This document shows, in pieces, positions 61,020-64,000 of a DNA stretch of 64,000 bases; within the stretch, counting starts at the first letter, position 1; each line of letters begins with the position of its first letter. This DNA is from Laccaria trichodermophora. Lineage: Eukaryota > Basidiomycota > Agaricomycetes > Agaricales > Hydnangiaceae. Location of the stretch: positions 87,862 through 151,861 of the forward strand of contig JACTVC010000015.1 in NCBI GenBank assembly GCA_018417955.1. The letters are read 5' to 3'. Position numbers and translations under genes: made by a program. The notes beneath the pieces are model-generated. The model did no database searches, was not told where the DNA came from, and worked only from the letters and a program-made list of their open reading frames with translations.

Positions 61020-62583
61020 GACCGCCCTTCGAAAGTTTCCTCCTTTTTGGTATGTCCCACCTCGGACGCTCCTCGCTCTGGAAAAAAGGCGCTATCTACC
61101 CCACGAACGCTCCGACGTACCGGGCATCTTCACTTGCCCCAACAACTTGTCTCAGCGGACGTCCGGCGACATGTAACAAGCGAATCGCTCTACATCATCA
61201 CGAGCAACGACAACAATTGCACGGGTGTCGACACCGCAACCACGATTTTCATCGACGTCGCCTCTTCAACGATGGCGACAAGCGCCACATACGTTACTGG
61301 GGTTTGGTTTTGTGAGAGCTGTATTTGCGATCTACCAGGCGAGTCTAGGTCTGCGATTGGCTTCAATGCAACTCTAACATTTTATGTTATCTGATACTCA
61401 GTCGTCGATGTCCAGTACCTCCATACGTGTCCTACTATTGACATATTCACGCCCATGTCAGGATCCACAGCCCCTTCATGGACCAGACACCAGCATGCGA
61501 ACATCCCAATCAAGTCCAACTCCGGCCTCCCCCTTGTCCAAAACGTCCTGCTGCCTCGGAGGCCCACATGTTTGCCCAGTGATCGCCATCCACCTACCTG
61601 TCGTTGGCCGGTTGATCACTTGATCTCGCATCCTCCTCTGTGACGTTGTCCACCTTGATCACTGGTGGTTTTGGTGCGTTGGAATGTGAGAGGTGATTTT
61701 CTTCTTGTTTGGCAACTTATTAGGATTCCTTTTCAAGGGACATCAGGAAGAAGCGGTACATAAATATGCCAGGGCGACCAAATTGTTCAACGCGTACGAT
61801 ACTCCGGCTAAGACGCGTAGTCCTATTGACATGCCTTTTCTTCCGTTTACAGCCTCAGCATCACCTCCTCCAGCCAAGGCTCGTCCTACCCAAATGAGTC
61901 CCTAACATGGCTGACTTGCATGCCAACGCAATCGGGTGCGGGTCTTCGTCGCTTGGACGGTGGAAGGCGGGGAAGGTTTTTGTGAGGACGGTTGTTGATC
62001 TGCCTTGGCGCAGATCGGGAGTGACGGAATGGCGATAGAAGGTTGAGTGGTGGGATGGAAATTACGCTGCGTGGTGAGCAAGTAATAAATAGGTATGTGG
62101 AAGATAGTATCGGTCAAGATTCGTACTCACCTACCGCAATCGAAGCCCAATCTTTGAATATAGTCGAAAATAACGATGCCCTCCCTCCCAGCGTGACGAT
62201 CCTAGACACTACCTACGCGAACGTCCATTCCGTCCATTCCATGCTACCTCCCTGTCCACCACCCGCCCATCGGAGCCAAAACGATTGAAGAATTGTTTTC
62301 GCATAATTTTGGAGTTGCGCAGACCCAGCCGAACGTTGAGGGGGCTCAAAACATTGCAAACAGAGAGATACGTGGACTACGATGCCAGATCCAGAAATCC
62401 GCGAGGGGTACACACAATGCATGTTGAATTTACAACGCCCGTGGTTCGGTGGATAAAATTGTGACGCTAGCGTCGTAGTGAATGAACTTGGTAGTGCAGA
62501 AATGAGGGGACCGCTGCAACAGCTACGTATGTAAGTAACCTTCAACGACTTCAGCTTTTGACACCATTTCAACCCAATGCTCT
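61020..62583 (+). other. Block B2, upstream part
   Basis: Duplicate of 56231-57572. Here a single frame (61047-61394) runs DAPRSGKKALSTPRTL, SESLYIITSND, TMATSATYVTGVWFCES and IGFNATLTFYVI without the shift seen in B1. A plus-strand frame at 61693-61905 (KYARATKLFNAYDTPAKTRS) lies in sequence absent from B1. Function unknown. Confidence 0.3.
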
Positions 62584-63290
62584 TTGCGATTTTACATTGA
62601 GCTGGAATGGTGCACCCCGGCGCAGCGTTCGCGCACGCGCCGTGGTGATCTCCTTTCCAGTCTGATTGGGAGCATAGCCACACAATGTCTGGGATTCCTT
62701 GGTAAGTATCTACTTTATCCCAACTCCAACATCAGGAACATGATACTGGTCACATTATCGATGTTAGCTCTTCTCCACCTGATACCGCTCTCCTTAGGGT
62801 ATTTCTTCAACACTTCTTGGATCCGTCCTTTCCTCTGGATACCAGCGGAATCCACTTCCATGTTGGGCATTCCCTTTCTCCTGAAACCGACCTCAAGCAT
62901 TTTCTACGGTATGCAACTGTACTTTGACTCAGCCCCGAGTACAATCACTCAATGTTTTCTACAGAATTGCCATACGCCAGCAGAATAGGATTCATTATCC
63001 TTTATTTCCTCATCACAGACATATATTTCAAGTACCTCGTATTTTTAGGGGGTGGGTGTCGACGCGAAGAGGGCCCAATGGCAAAAACACTGGCAACGTT
63101 TATCTACATGTATGGACAGAAGTTTGGTGTCTATTTCAAGGACCTTGCGCGTCTCGTGCTGCGCCTTGCACATATTTTGCTTGACTGTGCTGGGGCTCTC
63201 GGACACAGTGTCCTGTGTTTTGGAATGGAGCTTGAAGATGATAGAGATTTAGAATCACAGACACATGTCGGTACCCCCACCATTGTATGA
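62584..63290 (+). CDS. Block B2: duplicate of the unknown spliced gene
   Basis: Nearly identical to 57573-58280. Read without splicing, the hydrophobic frame is broken by a 1-bp deletion near 62937 (CCCCGAGTAC against CCCCGAAGTAC). With the intron GTATGC...CTACAG (about 62910-62965) removed, the frame is intact again. Exon differences from B1 are few (F/I, I/T, K/R in the hydrophobic frame). It is followed by the same 3' flank to about 63790. Confidence 0.35.
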
Positions 63291-63817
63291 TGTGAGTTGT
63301 CGAAATTTTGTGTTCATTACGTCCGTTGTGCTAATGGAGTATTTTTCGACGAAGGACGCATCACCACCACCCGCAATAAATTTCGGGTGACCGCAAAGGC
63401 TAGGGAGAACCTCCAAGATAATTAATTTTTTTGTCTTGCTCTTTGTTCTTTTGGAGACGGTAACGAAGTTAAAGTGAAACAATATATCCGGCATTTCAAT
63501 GTTGATTGAGCGCGTTTCTCCAGTACAACTTAGATCGGATATGTACTCTGAAACGACATAAGTACCATTCGTCTACGGACGTAAACAGATCACAAGAATA
63601 AGTTCGTTACTGAGAAAGTCCTTAACCCCTAATTTCATCCGAAATTTGGGGTGGTGCTGATAGGTCCTTGATGAGAAACAGTTAATAACAGTGTATTATA
63701 GAGCGGTCATAAATGGAAGATATCGACACTCACATTGCGTGATAGTGAATGGCATGTGTCTTGGATTCCTAGTCGTCGAGCTCATTTTCTAATCCACACA
63801 GGGAGGTTTAAGGCGAA

Positions 63818-64000
63818 ATATGCGTAGATGGCGGAAGCGCGCATCACGGATCGAACCTCGGGTGGTGACCCACCAAATCCCAACGAAACGAAGGAAAAGC
63901 AAAGCCACAAACGCAAGTCAACGGAATGGATTTAGGTGCAACCGGTGAATCCAATCCACCCCTACGAAAGCGAATGTGAAATCGAAAAGCAATCATCCAC
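63818..64000 (-). pseudogene. GH47 copy 6, start of (continues past the window)
   Basis: It matches the long intron of the complete gene (24050-24260) more closely than copies 2-5 do, including GCGGAAGCGCGCATCACGG and GGTGGTGACCCACC. It starts a third unit of the array, or an independent fuller copy. Confidence 0.75.

Larger units (their letters stand above)
54960..64000. repeat. Tandem array of units of about 5 kb (GH47 fragment + block B)
   Basis: Order: copy 4, B1, copy 5, B2, copy 6 (partial). Matching points in B1 and B2 are 5,010-5,011 bp apart over at least 700 bp, including 58042 and 63052. The units are similar enough to be recent, with indels in the GH47 part. The array probably continues beyond the window. 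Confidence 0.85.

Overview
The window is one end of a fungal chromosome, most likely from a mushroom-forming basidiomycete (Agaricomycetes). It opens with CCCTAA telomere repeats. The genes are cut by many short GT-AG introns of about 50-70 nt. The families are typical of that group: DUF6533- and DUF6534-type seven-helix proteins, a BRE4-like transporter, basidiomycete-style P450 and helicase sequences. I cannot name a species from sequence alone.

Layout. 1-1.3 kb: telomere, an interstitial telomere repeat, a TTCGGT microsatellite and a set of related short palindromes. 1.3-26 kb: fairly ordinary genes. These are an intron-containing tRNA-Thr, a BRE4/ArAE-type membrane protein (-), a MARVEL protein (+), a secreted RlpA-like double-psi beta-barrel protein (-), the retromer subunit VPS29 (+), a cytochrome P450 (-), a DUF6534 protein (+), another seven-helix protein (-), and a complete GH47 alpha-1,2-mannosidase (-) with an unusually long intron. 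A DUF6533 gene follows at 26.5-28.2 kb.

From about 28 kb the region is dominated by segmental duplication. Broken or 5'-only copies of the GH47 locus occur at about 29-31.7, 49.3-51.1, 55-56.2 and 58.8-60.8 kb, with another starting at the window edge. A 2-oxoglutarate/Fe(II) oxygenase gene is present in two copies. The one at 53.3-54.7 kb is intact. The one at 32.9-43.4 kb is split inside exon 3 by a 9,006-bp DNA transposon. A DUF6534 gene lies between at 45.9-48.0 kb. The last 9 kb are a tandem array of units of about 5.0 kb, each a GH47 5' fragment plus a duplicated unidentified segment (block B).

The most striking object is the 9-kb transposon (33,852-42,857). It has terminal inverted repeats of about 410 bp with internal iterated motifs, and a 6-bp target duplication (CCCGGG) supported by the uninterrupted sibling gene. 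It carries four spliced genes: an integrase-core (DDE) transposase, a divergently transcribed BTB-domain gene, a cysteine-rich finger protein with a possible caspase/CHAT-like His/Cys pair, and a serine-rich basic protein. A second element (51,301-52,805) has TIRs of about 87 bp and an apparent 10-bp target duplication, and encloses a decayed RecQ-like helicase fragment, in the manner of a Pack-MULE.

Most gene spans are from start codon to stop codon across introns. Exon joins were read by eye and are approximate.
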